Source of the DNA: Acidocella sp. 20-57-95
GTDB taxonomy: Bacteria; Pseudomonadota; Alphaproteobacteria; Acetobacterales; Acetobacteraceae
DNA length: 33,355 nucleotides
Reading direction: 5' to 3'
Assembly: GCA_002255575.1 (NCBI GenBank)
Contig: NCAT01000021.1
Location: 1-33,355, forward strand
In this document: positions 16,568-25,947 of the stretch, in pieces
How positions within the stretch are numbered: position 1 is the first letter of the stretch
Layout: each line of letters starts with the position of its first letter
The notes under the pieces: model-generated
Databases searched by the model: none
The model's input: only the letters and a program-made list of their open reading frames with translations
What the model was told of the DNA's origin: nothing
Translations under genes and position numbers: made by a program

Positions 16568-18661
16568 ATGGATCAGATAAATGCCCCGCAGACTTTCGAC
16601 CTCGCCATTGGCGGCATGACATGCGCGAGTTGCGTGTTGCGGGTTGAAAAGTCCCTGGGCAAGGTTCCAGGGGTAACTTCAGTGGCGGTTAATCTCGGGA
16701 CTGAAACAGCCCATCTTGAGGCCGACAGCACGACATCTCTACCGGCTTTGATCACGGCCGTTGAAAACGCCGGATATTCTGCCACCACACGCGCCGCTGC
16801 CCGCCCGGCAACCGGCCACCGGGAACTTTACGAGCTGATCGCGGCGGCGGTTTTGTCCACGCCCTTAATGCTGGGCATGGTTTTACACCTGCCGGGCTGG
16901 TTGGAATTGGCCTTGGCAACACCGGTGCAATTCTGGCTGGGGGCGCGGTTTTATGGGGCGGGCTTCAAGGCGGCGCGGGCTGGCGCTGGTAATATGGATT
17001 TGCTGGTCGCCCTTGGTACCTCGGCTGCGTATTTTCTCTCGGCCTATGATTTTTTCGCAGGGGCTGGGCCGCTCTATTTCGAGTCGTCTGCCGTGGTCAT
17101 TACCCTCATCCGGCTTGGCAAATATCTGGAAGGCCGGGCCAAGCGTGACGCTGCCAAAGCAGTGTCCTCGTTAACCAAGTTGCGCCCCAGTATGGCGCAT
17201 ATTCTTGGCAAGTCTGATGTACCGCTGGCCGCGGTGCGGCGGGGTGATGTGCTGGAATTGCGCCCGGGTGAGCGCGTGCCTGTTGATGGGGTTATCCTTG
17301 AAGGCATGGGAAGTTTTGATGAAAGCCACATCACCGGGGAGAGCCTGCCAGTGGTACACGCTGCCGGGGCCACGGTGCTGGCGGGGGCGATGAACCTGGA
17401 TGCCGTGCTGACGATGCGCGTCACCGCGCAACCCGGTGAAACGCTGCTCGACCGGATGGCCCGGCTGATTGACGCCGCCCAATCCTCCAAACCAAAAGTT
17501 CAGCGTCTGGCTGACCAGATTGCGGCGGCGTTTGTGCCCATTGTGCTGGTAATCGCGCTCATCACCCTCGGCGGTTGGTTGCTGGCCGGGGCCAGTGCTG
17601 CCACAGCGATTATCAACGCGGTCTCAGTGATGGTGATTGCCTGCCCCTGCGCGCTTGGCCTTGCCACCCCCGCTGCGATCCTCGCCGGCACCGGTGTTGC
17701 GGCCCGTTATGGGATTCTCATTCGCAATGCCGATGCGCTGGAGCATGCCGCCAAGGTGAATTTGGTCGTGTTCGACAAAACCGGCACGCTGACCGAGGGG
17801 AAGCCGAAACTATGCGGCACACAGAGCTTTTGTTCACAGGATGCGGATGTTTTGTCGAATATCGCAGCGGCGTTAGCCGCCGCGGATACGCACCCGCTCT
17901 CGGCTGCCTTGCGCCGCAGCGCTGTTGAACCGGCTTTGTTCGTGCGTGCCTTGCCGGGCCGTGGCGTGGAAGGGCTGGTGGGCGGCGTTCGCTATATTCT
18001 GGGTTCGCGGCGCTTGGTCGAGGATGCCGGGGGCAGCGTCCCCGTTTCCACGTTGCCCGCCACCGCCAGCCTTTCCTACCTCGCTTTGGCGGATGGCACA
18101 GTGCTGGCTGCATTCGCCTTTGCTGATACAGTGCGCGCCGGTGCAAAAGCCGCCATCACCCGGCTGGGCGAGATGGGTTGCGAGGTGATGCTGTTGTCGG
18201 GTGACCGCACGGCCGCCGCGTTTGCCATCGGCGCCGAATTGGGCATTACCGAGATCATTGCCGAGGCCGCGCCGGAGCAAAAACTGCTTGTGATTGGTGC
18301 GAAACGCACATCCGGGCAGGTGGTGGCGATGGTGGGGGATGGTGTGAATGATGCCCCGGCTTTGGCGAAGGCCGATCTTGGGATCGCGATCGGTACCGGG
18401 GCTGATGTGGCGCTTGAAACCGCCGATTTTGCGCTGTTGCGGCCGGAACCGATGCTGGTGGCCGATGCGCTCGATTTGTCGCGCAAAATCTGGGCGACGC
18501 TGCGGCAAGGTTTATTTTGGGCGATGATCTATAATTTCGTGGGGATTCCCTTGGCGGCATTTGGCGTGCTGTCGCCCATGGTAGCGGGGGCGGCGATGGC
18601 GGCTTCGTCGGTTTGCGTGCTGGGGAATGCCTTGCGCTTAACCCGTTGGAGACCGGCATGA
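16568..18661 (+). CDS. copA: Copper-exporting P1B-type ATPase CopA
   Basis: Inner-membrane pump that uses ATP to expel Cu(I). The protein has 697 residues with one N-terminal HMA domain (GMTCASC, C19 and C22). The actuator loop is TGES (256-259), the transmembrane metal site is CPC (359-361, in ACPCALGLATP), the phosphorylation site is DKTGT (D403), the nucleotide domain has a THPLSAAL HP motif, and the hinge is GDGVNDAPAL. These are the P1B-1 (Cu/Ag) features. There is no recognisable Shine-Dalgarno sequence and the start lies just after the -10, which fits leaderless translation. The stop overlaps the regulator start by ATGA, so the pump and its sensor are translated together. Confidence 0.96.
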   Translation: MDQINAPQTFDLAIGGMTCASCVLRVEKSLGKVPGVTSVAVNLGTETAHLEADSTTSLPALITAVENAGYSATTRAAARPATGHRELYELIAAAVLSTPLMLGMVLHLPGWLELALATPVQFWLGARFYGAGFKAARAGAGNMDLLVALGTSAAYFLSAYDFFAGAGPLYFESSAVVITLIRLGKYLEGRAKRDAAKAVSSLTKLRPSMAHILGKSDVPLAAVRRGDVLELRPGERVPVDGVILEGMGSFDESHITGESLPVVHAAGATVLAGAMNLDAVLTMRVTAQPGETLLDRMARLIDAAQSSKPKVQRLADQIAAAFVPIVLVIALITLGGWLLAGASAATAIINAVSVMVIACPCALGLATPAAILAGTGVAARYGILIRNADALEHAAKVNLVVFDKTGTLTEGKPKLCGTQSFCSQDADVLSNIAAALAAADTHPLSAALRRSAVEPALFVRALPGRGVEGLVGGVRYILGSRRLVEDAGGSVPVSTLPATASLSYLALADGTVLAAFAFADTVRAGAKAAITRLGEMGCEVMLLSGDRTAAAFAIGAELGITEIIAEAAPEQKLLVIGAKRTSGQVVAMVGDGVNDAPALAKADLGIAIGTGADVALETADFALLRPEPMLVADALDLSRKIWATLRQGLFWAMIYNFVGIPLAAFGVLSPMVAGAAMAASSVCVLGNALRLTRWRPA

Positions 18662-19062
18662 ACGAGTTTGTGACCATCCGTGACGCCGCGATGGCGACGG
18701 GTGTTTCAGCCAAAATGATCCGCCATTATGAGAGTATCGGGCTGATCAGCCCGCCGACGCGGACGCAAAACCGCTACCGGCACTATAATCAGCGGGATAT
18801 TCACGAGCTGGGCTTTATCCGCCGAGCGCGGGATTTGGGGTTCTCGATCGAGGATATCCGGCATTTATTGGCTCTCTGGCGGGACCGCTCGCGCAGCTCT
18901 GCGGAGGTGAAGGCCATCGCGCTGCGCCATATTGCTGAATTGGATGAAAAAGCCGCGGCGCTGCAGGCGATGAGCGAGACACTGAAGCATCTTGCGGCGA
19001 ATTGTCAGGGCGATAACCGGCCCGATTGCCCGATCATCGATGCTTTAGACCGGCTGGGTTGA
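18658..19062 (+). CDS. cueR: Copper-responsive MerR-family regulator CueR
   Basis: Dimeric DNA-distorting activator of copper genes, 134 residues. The winged helix-turn-helix is at the N-terminus (TIRDAAMATGVSAKMIRHYESIGLI), followed by the dimerisation helix. The metal loop NCQGDNRPDCPI has C116 and C124, the same spacing as C112/C120 of E. coli CueR. Serine at about 81 aligns with S77, a residue linked to sensing monovalent metals. The ATG at 18658 overlaps the copA stop (ATGA); an upstream in-frame start at 18613 lies inside copA and is not needed. It probably acts on the 19-nt-spaced promoters at 16531 and 15454, forming a feed-forward circuit because it lies in the copA transcript. Confidence 0.92.
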   Translation: MNEFVTIRDAAMATGVSAKMIRHYESIGLISPPTRTQNRYRHYNQRDIHELGFIRRARDLGFSIEDIRHLLALWRDRSRSSAEVKAIALRHIAELDEKAAALQAMSETLKHLAANCQGDNRPDCPIIDALDRLG

Positions 19063-19084
19063 GCAAAGCGGGGCCTTGTATTTC

Positions 19085-19113
19085 TTGACTTTCACGGCCT
19101 TTTTCCCGATACG
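19085..19113 (+). promoter_or_regulatory. Possible promoter before the DEAD-box helicase gene
   Basis: TTGACT (19085-19090), 17 nt, GATACG (19108-19113). The -35 and the spacing are good; the -10 is poor. It lies in the 125-nt gap after cueR. Confidence 0.4.
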
Positions 19114-19187
19114 GCAGGGGCTAATGGCGCCTGTGCGCTCGCGCATGCTTGATTGGTGCGTCTTTCCTTTTTGAACGGGTTTTTTGT

Positions 19188-21020
19188 TTGTCCGATAGCC
19201 AAAATAACGAAGCAGCGCTGCCAGTGCCTGACCTTGCCGACGCAACGCCTGTTGAAGCGGCCGCTGAAATAAGCGCCGAAACTGAGCCCGCCGCTGTTGA
19301 AATGGCGCTCGGCGACGAGGCCCACGCCGAATTTGCCGGTGAGTTTGAGAACGCTGACGAGTCCGAAAACACTGACGAGCCCGAAAGTATGGACGAGCCC
19401 GAAAATACGGACGAACCCAAAGAGGCGGAGGAAAATGCCGATGGCTTTGCGCCGCTCGGCCTTTCCGAACCAATTTTGCGGGCTTTGCACGATAAAGGCT
19501 ATCTGCGCCCCACGCCTATTCAGGAACAGGCCATCCCCACCGTTCTGATGGGCCGGGATGTGTTAGGTTGTGCCCAAACCGGTACCGGCAAGACCGCTGG
19601 CTTTACCCTGCCGCTGCTTGATATTCTCTCCGGTTCCCGCGCCCGCGCGCGGATGCCGCGTTCGCTCATTCTGGAACCGACCCGCGAGTTGGCTTTGCAG
19701 GTGGCGGAAAATTTTGTGGCTTATGGCAAGTATCTCAAGCTCAACCACGCGCTGCTAATCGGCGGCGAGAGCATGAGCGACCAGAAGGATGTGCTCACCA
19801 AGGGCGTGGATGTTCTCATCGCGACACCTGGCCGCTTGATCGATTTGTTCGAGCGTGGCGGGTTGATGCTGAACGACGTGCGGGTGCTGGTGATCGACGA
19901 GGCCGACCGGATGTTGGATATGGGCTTTATTCCGGACATTGAGCGGATCGTCGCGATGTTGCCGAAAACCCGCCAGACCTTGTTCTTCTCAGCGACGATG
20001 GCGCCCGAGATCCGCCGCCTGGCCGATGCGTTCTTGCAGAACCCCAAGGAAATTACCGTTTCCAAGCCGGCGTCTGTTGCCACCACCATTACCAGCGGCC
20101 TGGTGCTGGTGCAGCCGCATGATAAGCGCGAAGCTTTGCGCCGGCTGATTAAGTCTGAAGACGTGCAGAACGCGCTCATTTTCTGCAACCGCAAGCGCGA
20201 TGTTGATATTTTGCTGAAGTCACTGACCAAGCACGGCTTTAATGCCGGCGCGTTGCATGGTGATTTGGCGCAGTCGGTTCGGTTTGCCACCTTGGAGAAG
20301 TTCAAGGCGAATGAGCTGCAATTGCTGGTCTGCTCGGATGTTGCCGCGCGCGGTATTGATATTGGCGGGCTGAGCCACGTGTTTAATTTCGATGTGCCAC
20401 ACCACGCCGAAGATTACGTGCACCGGATTGGCCGTACGGGTCGGGCCGGCCGTGAAGGCCGGGCCTTCACCATCGCCTCACCTGAAGACCGCTTGGCAGT
20501 GGAAGCGGTTGAAAAATTGATCGCGGCACCGATCCCACGCATTGAAATTCCGGGTCTGGATGCGGCGGAATGGGCTGCCGATGATGGCCGTCGGGGGCGC
20601 GGGCGTGGCCGGGGTGGCAAGCCAATGGGCAAGCCGAAACCCTATGCCAAGCCGCGTGATGACGAACCGCGCCGTGAGCGCCCGGCCAAGCCCCCACGCG
20701 TTGAAGAACAGCCTGCAATGGAAGCGCCGCCGAAGCGCGAAGAATTCCGCCGCCGCGAGCCGCGCTTTGCGGAACGGCCGGAGCGCACCGAACGTACCGA
20801 GCGCACTGAACGTACCGAACGCTTTGAGCGTCCGCGCTATGATCGTGGTCAGGATAATGGCCCAAGCGTGCGCGGTTTTGGCAATGATGTTCCGGCTTTC
20901 ATGCTCATTCGAAAACGTGGGCCGGTTAACCAGTCAACCGATGTTGAATTGAACGACTCATCAGATGACGATTACACGCCGGATGATAACAACACCAACA
21001 AAGCGGATATGGCAGCATGA
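19188..21020 (+). CDS. DEAD-box ATP-dependent RNA helicase with repeat-rich ends
   Basis: RNA helicase of the RhlE/DeaD class used in ribosome assembly and RNA decay. From the TTG at 19188 it has 610 residues; a TTG at 19149 is also in frame, and the shorter form is preferred because it begins MSDSQ instead of a hydrophobic run. An acidic N-terminal arm (1-88) has a hexapeptide repeat. The core has the Q motif GYLRPTPIQ (104-112), motif I AQTGTGKT (129-136), PTRELA (164-169), IDEAD, SAT and [11 protein letters not shown]. The tail is basic and disordered, with RGRGRGRGG, repeated ERT, and a final acidic stretch. The stop overlaps the next start (ATGA). Confidence 0.93.
   Translation: MSDSQNNEAALPVPDLADATPVEAAAEISAETEPAAVEMALGDEAHAEFAGEFENADESENTDEPESMDEPENTDEPKEAEENADGFAPLGLSEPILRALHDKGYLRPTPIQEQAIPTVLMGRDVLGCAQTGTGKTAGFTLPLLDILSGSRARARMPRSLILEPTRELALQVAENFVAYGKYLKLNHALLIGGESMSDQKDVLTKGVDVLIATPGRLIDLFERGGLMLNDVRVLVIDEADRMLDMGFIPDIERIVAMLPKTRQTLFFSATMAPEIRRLADAFLQNPKEITVSKPASVATTITSGLVLVQPHDKREALRRLIKSEDVQNALIFCNRKRDVDILLKSLTKHGFNAGALHGDLAQSVRFATLEKFKANELQLLVCSDVAARGIDIGGLSHVFNFDVPHHAEDYVHRIGRTGRAGREGRAFTIASPEDRLAVEAVEKLIAAPIPRIEIPGLDAAEWAADDGRRGRGRGRGGKPMGKPKPYAKPRDDEPRRERPAKPPRVEEQPAMEAPPKREEFRRREPRFAERPERTERTERTERTERFERPRYDRGQDNGPSVRGFGNDVPAFMLIRKRGPVNQSTDVELNDSSDDDYTPDDNNTNKADMAA
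19347..19418 (+). repeat. 18-nt tandem repeat, four units, in the helicase N-terminal arm
   Basis: Four in-frame units of 18 nt (19347, 19365, 19383, 19401) encode [18 protein letters not shown] and ENTDEP. The shared core is GACGAG(C/T)CCGAAA. Units differ mostly at codon positions 2 and 3 of the variable residues, consistent with slippage growth followed by drift. Confidence 0.8.
20781..20816 (+). repeat. ERT tandem repeat in the helicase C-terminal tail
   Basis: Four ERT codon triplets in a row, made of two near-identical 18-nt units (GAGCGCACCGAACGTACC and the same with one change). They are followed by ERF and ERP triplets. This is a low-complexity, probably disordered, charged tail. 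Confidence 0.8.
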
Positions 21021-22234
21021 ATGTGATTCAAAAGCCGCTCGCCACGGTCGAGCGCAAGAAGGGTAAGTTTACGTCATTTCAGTGGGACGATGCGCTGCGG
21101 TTAGATAGCCAGCTCACCGAAGAAGAACGCGCCATTCGTGATGCCGCGCATGAATACGCACAAGCCAAATTACAGCCCCGCGTGTTGATGGCGTTCCGTA
21201 ATGAGACGTTCGACCGCGCCATCATGTCTGAACTGGGCGAAATGGGGTTTTTGGGGGCCACGCTCGATTCTCATGGTTGTGCTGATGCGTCCTACGTTTC
21301 CTATGGGTTGATTGCCCGTGAGATTGAGCGCGTGGATAGCGGCTATCGCAGTGCGTTTTCGGTACAATCATCTTTGGTGATGTACCCAATTTGGGCGTTT
21401 GGCTCGGACGCGCAGAAGGATAAATTTTTACCCAAGCTTCGCACCGGTGAATTTGTTGGCTGCTTTGGCTTAACCGAGCCGGATGCCGGGTCTGACCCCG
21501 CTTCGATGCGGACCCGCGCAAAAACCGTTGATGGTGGCTTTGTGCTGAATGGCTCGAAAACCTGGATCAGTAATTCCCCAATTGCTGACGTGCTGCTTGT
21601 TTGGGCCAAGGATGATGCCGGCGATATTCGTGGCTTCATTGTTGAACGCGGCATGAAGGGGCTTGAGACGCCCAAGATTGAAGGCAAGTTCTCGCTGCGT
21701 GCATCCGTTACCGGCATGATTATGTTGCAGGATGTATTTGTGCCTACTGAAAATATGCTGCCGAAGGTGAAGGGTTTGAAAGGGCCGTTCTCATGCCTGA
21801 ACAATGCCCGCTACGGTATTGCCTGGGGTGCGATTGGGGCAGCGGAATTCTGCTTCCATGCCGCGCGCAGCTATACGTTGGACCGGCAAATGTTTGGCCG
21901 GCCACTGGCGAATACGCAGCTGGTTCAGAAGAAGCTTGCTGATATGCAAACCGAGATTTCTCTGGCTTTGCAATCGGTTTTGCAGTTGGGCCGGTTGCTG
22001 GATGACGGAAATGCGGCGCTGGAAATGATCTCGCTCTGCAAGCGCAATTCATGCGGCAAGGCGCTCGATATCGCCCGTATGTCGCGCGATATGCATGGCG
22101 GCAACGGCATTGTGGATGAGTATCACGTGATCCGCCACATGGTGAACCTCGAAACGGTGAACACCTATGAAGGTGCCCATGATGTGCATGCGTTGATCCT
22201 CGGCCGCGGCATTACGGGGCTCTCCGCCTTTTAA
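21017..22234 (+). CDS. gcdH: Glutaryl-CoA dehydrogenase
   Basis: FAD enzyme that oxidises and decarboxylates glutaryl-CoA to crotonyl-CoA in lysine/tryptophan and benzoate-type degradation. The 405 residues match the acyl-CoA dehydrogenase family. Diagnostic stretches are [13 protein letters not shown] (about 112-124, containing the substrate-carboxylate arginine), [25 protein letters not shown] and the end [21 protein letters not shown]. The catalytic base is the Glu in NTYEG (about E385). These favour GcdH over short-chain acyl-CoA dehydrogenases. The start overlaps the helicase stop (ATGA) and the RNA methyltransferase begins 2 nt after the stop, so the three genes form one unit. An electron-transfer flavoprotein gene is not in the window. 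Confidence 0.92.
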   Translation: MNVIQKPLATVERKKGKFTSFQWDDALRLDSQLTEEERAIRDAAHEYAQAKLQPRVLMAFRNETFDRAIMSELGEMGFLGATLDSHGCADASYVSYGLIAREIERVDSGYRSAFSVQSSLVMYPIWAFGSDAQKDKFLPKLRTGEFVGCFGLTEPDAGSDPASMRTRAKTVDGGFVLNGSKTWISNSPIADVLLVWAKDDAGDIRGFIVERGMKGLETPKIEGKFSLRASVTGMIMLQDVFVPTENMLPKVKGLKGPFSCLNNARYGIAWGAIGAAEFCFHAARSYTLDRQMFGRPLANTQLVQKKLADMQTEISLALQSVLQLGRLLDDGNAALEMISLCKRNSCGKALDIARMSRDMHGGNGIVDEYHVIRHMVNLETVNTYEGAHDVHALILGRGITGLSAF

Positions 22235-22236
22235 AC

Positions 22237-23307
22237 ATGTCCCATTGTGTTCATTTTGGTGCCTGCGGCGGTTGCGCTGTCGCAGAGCGCTCTGCTGTTG
22301 ATAAAACCGCCTTGTTGCGGACAGCTTTGCAGCGTGCGGGATACCCGAATGTTACGTTGGCGCCGCTTTTAGAAACGCCGTTAAAATCTCGCCGCCGGGT
22401 GGATTTGGCCGTAAAACGGTTTGCTGGGGCCATCACGCTGGGGCTGCACCGTGCCCGCAGCGATGAGATTATCGATATGACAGAATGCGTGCTGCTGGAG
22501 CGCCGCATTTTGGCGTTACTGCCGCCGATGCGGGTGTTATTGCGCAGCATTGAAGGTTTGCGGCGTACCGGTTCGGTGATCATTAACTGGCTGGATTCTG
22601 GGCCGGATATTTTGTTACGTCTGGATGCGGATATTACCGGCCCCGATCGCACCAAGATGATTGCGTTCGCGCGTGAGCACCGGGCGTTGCGGATTAGTTT
22701 TGCCAAAGGCACGGAGGCTGCAGAGCCGGTTGCCATGCTCGCATCACCCGTGATGACGCTTTCAGGCATTGAAGTGGTGCCGCCGCCGGGCGCATTTTTG
22801 CAAGCAAGCATCGCGGGTGAGGCCGAAATTATAAAGGCGGTGCTTGCCGGGTTGCCAAAATTAACCGCGAAGGCGCGGATTGTAGAGCTTTATGCGGGCA
22901 TCGGCACGCTGAGTTTCGCACTTGTTCCGCATGGCCGCATAGAAGCGTATGAGGGTGCGGTGGATGCCGTGACGGCGCATGAATTGGCCATTCGCCGCGC
23001 CAACCTCGCCGGGCGTATGCAGGTCTCAGTGCGTGATCTCAACCGGCGGCCATTGTTGATTGCTGAAATAGCGAAGGCGGCGGTTGTGGTACTTGACCCG
23101 CCTTATGCGGGCGCCGGTGCGCAGATGAAAAACCTGGCAGCCTCTGGTGTGAAGCGGATTATTTATGTGAGCTGCAACCCTGATGCCCTGGCAACCGACG
23201 CGTTTGCCCTGCAACGCGCCGGTTATGAAATTCTCACCGCCACGCCAATCGATCAGTTTCCGTATTCAGAAAACCTCGAAAGCGTGGTGGTGTTCGCCAA
23301 ACCCTGA
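22237..23307 (+). CDS. TrmA/RlmD-family Fe-S RNA (uracil-5-)methyltransferase
   Basis: SAM-dependent enzyme likely to methylate C5 of a uridine in rRNA or tRNA. The 356 residues include an N-terminal cysteine set C4, C10, C13 (CVHFGACGGC) and C84, the spacing of the 4Fe-4S cluster in RlmD (RumA). The SAM-binding strand VELYAGIGTLSF, the DPPYAGAG loop, the nucleophile C313 (YVSCNPDALATD) and the C-terminal ENLESVVVF glutamate are all present. There is no N-terminal TRAM domain, unlike E. coli RlmD, which makes it a short form. The target cannot be assigned from sequence alone. The start is 2 nt after the gcdH stop; the stop abuts the convergent dehydrogenase gene with no gap. Confidence 0.88.
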   Translation: MSHCVHFGACGGCAVAERSAVDKTALLRTALQRAGYPNVTLAPLLETPLKSRRRVDLAVKRFAGAITLGLHRARSDEIIDMTECVLLERRILALLPPMRVLLRSIEGLRRTGSVIINWLDSGPDILLRLDADITGPDRTKMIAFAREHRALRISFAKGTEAAEPVAMLASPVMTLSGIEVVPPPGAFLQASIAGEAEIIKAVLAGLPKLTAKARIVELYAGIGTLSFALVPHGRIEAYEGAVDAVTAHELAIRRANLAGRMQVSVRDLNRRPLLIAEIAKAAVVVLDPPYAGAGAQMKNLAASGVKRIIYVSCNPDALATDAFALQRAGYEILTATPIDQFPYSENLESVVVFAKP

Positions 23308-24795
23308 CTATTCCTGGATACCGCCGAGGGCGAGATATTTAATCTCCATATAATCCTCGATGCCATGTTTCGAACCTTCGCGGCCCAGACCGGAAGATTT
23401 CATGCCGCCGAAGGGTGCGACCTCGGTGGAGATGATGCCCTCATTGATGCCAACGATGCCATATTCGAGCGCTTCGGCCACCCGAAATATCCGGCCAATG
23501 TCACGTGCGTAGAAATAGGAAGCCAGGCCAAACTCAGAATCGTTTGCCAGCGCAATGGCTTCTTCTTCGGTCTTGAAACGGAACAAAGGCGCCAGCGGGC
23601 CGAATGTTTCCTCGGAGAAAACCTGCGCATTATGGGGCACATCGGCAAGGATGGTCGGCTCAAAAAAATTACCGCCTAGCGCGTGGCGTTTACCGCCGGT
23701 GACAATATGCGCACCACGCTGCAAGGCGTCGGCGATATGTTCCTCCACCTTGGCAACCGATTCCGCATTGATCATTGGCCCCTGCGTCACGCCGGCATCC
23801 ATACCGTTGCCAACTTTTAGCGCATCAACGGCAATTTTCAGCTTGGCGGCAAAAGCATCGAACACGCTATCTTGCACCAGCAAACGGTTGGCGCACACAC
23901 AGGTTTGCCCGGCATTGCGGAATTTACTGGCCATCGCGCCTTTTACAGCCTCGTCCAGGTCGGCATCGTCAAACACAATGAAGGGTGCGTTACCGCCCAA
24001 TTCCATCGATAGTTTTTTCACAGTCGGTGCGCATTGCGCGATCAGTTTGGCGCCGACCTCGGTTGATCCCGTGAAGGTGAGTTTGCGCACCAGCGGATTG
24101 GACGTGAGTTCCGCGCCGGTTTCACCGGAAGGACCAGTGATAATATTGCAAACGCCGCGTGGCATACCCGCACGCTCAGCCAGCACGGCCAATGCGAGGG
24201 CCGAAAAAGGTGTCTGGCTGGCCGGGCGGATAACGCCGGTGCAGCCGGCGGCCCAACCAGGGCCGGCCTTGCGGGTGATCATGGCGGCTGGAAAATTCCA
24301 GGGCGTAATGGCAGCAAACACGCCCACCGGTTCCTTCTGAACAATAAGCCGCCGACCATGAGCATTTTGCGGGATGGTTTCACCATAGACCCGCTTGGCT
24401 TCCTCGGCGAACCACTCAATGAAGCTGGCGGCGTAGAGTATCTCGCCCTTGGCTTCGGCCAGCGGCTTGCCTTGCTCGGCGGTCATGATCATGGCCAGAT
24501 CGTCGGCATTGGCGAGCATCAATTCGAAAAGTTTGCGCAAGATCGCGCTGCGTTCCTTGGCCAGTAATTTCCGCCATGGCCCTTGCGCCTTGTAGGCGGC
24601 CTCGATCGCGCGTTTGGTTTCGGCTTTGCCTAGCGCCGGGACCTTGCCCACAAGTTCCCCGGTCGCTGGGTTTTTCACCTCAATCCATTTGCCGGAGTCT
24701 GCCTCAATCCAGGCGCCGTCCACATAATTGGCTTCCCGCAGCAGGCTAGGGTCTTTCAGGGGCAGGGTGGTGGATTTGTTCAGCATGGCATTCAT
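23308..24795 (-). CDS. gabD: Succinate-semialdehyde dehydrogenase (GabD type)
   Basis: Aldehyde dehydrogenase oxidising succinate semialdehyde to succinate, the last step of GABA and 4-hydroxybutyrate breakdown. The 495 residues include N167 (TPWNF), base E265 (MELGG) and nucleophile C299 in NAGQTCVCANR. A second cysteine two residues on (C301) can form a redox-switch disulfide in this family. The cofactor loop reads GVIRPASQTPFSAL: serine at 193 in place of Glu, as in NADP-using E. coli GabD, but arginine (190) where nearly all ALDHs have lysine. No aminotransferase (gabT) is adjacent. The next minus-strand gene upstream is a hydroxyacyl-CoA dehydrogenase. A second ATG 9 nt into the frame is possible. 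Confidence 0.92.
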   Translation of the reverse strand: MNAMLNKSTTLPLKDPSLLREANYVDGAWIEADSGKWIEVKNPATGELVGKVPALGKAETKRAIEAAYKAQGPWRKLLAKERSAILRKLFELMLANADDLAMIMTAEQGKPLAEAKGEILYAASFIEWFAEEAKRVYGETIPQNAHGRRLIVQKEPVGVFAAITPWNFPAAMITRKAGPGWAAGCTGVIRPASQTPFSALALAVLAERAGMPRGVCNIITGPSGETGAELTSNPLVRKLTFTGSTEVGAKLIAQCAPTVKKLSMELGGNAPFIVFDDADLDEAVKGAMASKFRNAGQTCVCANRLLVQDSVFDAFAAKLKIAVDALKVGNGMDAGVTQGPMINAESVAKVEEHIADALQRGAHIVTGGKRHALGGNFFEPTILADVPHNAQVFSEETFGPLAPLFRFKTEEEAIALANDSEFGLASYFYARDIGRIFRVAEALEYGIVGINEGIISTEVAPFGGMKSSGLGREGSKHGIEDYMEIKYLALGGIQE

Positions 24796-24840
24796 CCTTT
24801 GCGCAATTTAAGGTTATATTTTTACGTGCATAGCCACAGA

Positions 24841-25782
24841 TTAGCCCTGCTGGTTTTTATGGGCAATCAGGGCCATCAGCCGGTCGTCACGCCAGGCGCG
24901 GCGTTCATTCAGTTTCTCGATCGGTAGGGTGGCCCGGCATTCAGCCGTGGCGCGCTCGATTGCCTCCTGCGGCCACGGCGCAACCGGGTGGCGTAGTGCT
25001 GCCAGCCGTTGATACATGCCGCCAAACCGCCTGGCATAATCATCGATGCCGAGCGGCGCGTTTAGATCGATCGTCTCGAACGGTCCCATGAACGACCAGC
25101 GCAAGCCCAGCCCTTGGGAGATGGTCGCATCGATATCGGCAGCGCTTGCGTAGCCTTCCTCGAACAACTTCCAGGCTTCATCCAACAGCGCGCCTTGCAG
25201 CCGGTTGAGGATAAACCCGTCAATCTCCTTGTTCAGCACCACCGGCACCTGGCCGATGCTCTCCATAAATTCGCGCATTTGCGGCGCGATTTCAGGCGCT
25301 GTCCATGGGGTGGGCACAATCTCTACCACCGGGATTACATGCGGGGGGTTGACCGGGTGCATAACCAGAAACCGGCTGCGATTTGGTAATGCCGCCATGA
25401 AGGATGAGCCAGAAAAGCCCGAGGTGGAGCTGCCGACGACCGCATGCGGTGCGAGATATTGTGCGATTTCAGCACTGACGGATTTTTTCAGATCAAGTTG
25501 TTCGAACACCGATTCTTGCACGTAATCCGCCCCGCTCACAGCATCTGCCATCCTTTCCACGACCGTGACACGTGCGTTGACGGCTTCGGGCGCCTCGGTG
25601 ATCAGCCCATGCTGATGCAGCTTTTGGAGCGACGCTTCTAACTGTGCAGGTAAGCCACGCCGCAGCGTCTCGCTCGCATCGAATATTTTGACCTTATGTC
25701 CGGCCCTGGCAAACACGACCGCCCAGCCAGCCCCGACCAGCCCGGCACCGATAACCGCAATTCGTTTTGATGGCTTCGTCAT
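24841..25782 (-). CDS. 3-hydroxyacyl-CoA dehydrogenase-like NAD-dependent enzyme
   Basis: A 313-residue NAD-dependent dehydrogenase. The Rossmann loop IGAGLVGAGW lies at 11-20. SSTSGFSGS, MHPVNPPHVIPVVEIVP (catalytic His and Glu) and ILNRLQGALLDEAWKL follow, then a helical C-terminal domain. The pattern HPVNPPHVIPVVE fits the lambda-crystallin/L-gulonate 3-dehydrogenase and carnitine dehydrogenase branch better than 3-hydroxybutyryl-CoA dehydrogenase, so the substrate may be a free hydroxy acid. The ATG at 25782 has GGGGGA about 8 nt upstream; the frame runs to 25815 but the longer start is less likely. The gene is 45 nt upstream of gabD and may share its transcript. Confidence 0.85.
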   Translation of the reverse strand: MTKPSKRIAVIGAGLVGAGWAVVFARAGHKVKIFDASETLRRGLPAQLEASLQKLHQHGLITEAPEAVNARVTVVERMADAVSGADYVQESVFEQLDLKKSVSAEIAQYLAPHAVVGSSTSGFSGSSFMAALPNRSRFLVMHPVNPPHVIPVVEIVPTPWTAPEIAPQMREFMESIGQVPVVLNKEIDGFILNRLQGALLDEAWKLFEEGYASAADIDATISQGLGLRWSFMGPFETIDLNAPLGIDDYARRFGGMYQRLAALRHPVAPWPQEAIERATAECRATLPIEKLNERRAWRDDRLMALIAHKNQQG

Positions 25783-25892
25783 GCCCAAATCCCCCTGATC
25801 GTGCCGATGGCACATGAATTTAATGTCGTAATCGGCTTTAAAGATAGCATTACCGGTTGTTGCAGCCGATACCGATAACCCGCCCCATCATA

Positions 25893-25933
25893 TTTCAACA
25901 CGCGGCCTGCTGGCGCGTTCGCAATTGTTGAAA
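25893..25933. repeat. Inverted repeat after glmS
   Basis: TTTCAACA (25893-25900) is a perfect inverted match to TGTTGAAA (25926-25933). Nested within is CGCG-rich sequence that can pair as ACGCG/CGCGT. It lies 14 nt past the glmS stop and 110 nt before the dehydrogenase start, with no T-run, so it could be a weak terminator or a regulator site. Confidence 0.45.
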
Positions 25934-25947
25934 CACCAAACGAAACC

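Noticed and set aside
23555..24340. 261-codon open frame opposite gabD
   Set aside because: Antisense shadow of a complete aldehyde dehydrogenase; Ser/Pro/Ala-rich without motifs.
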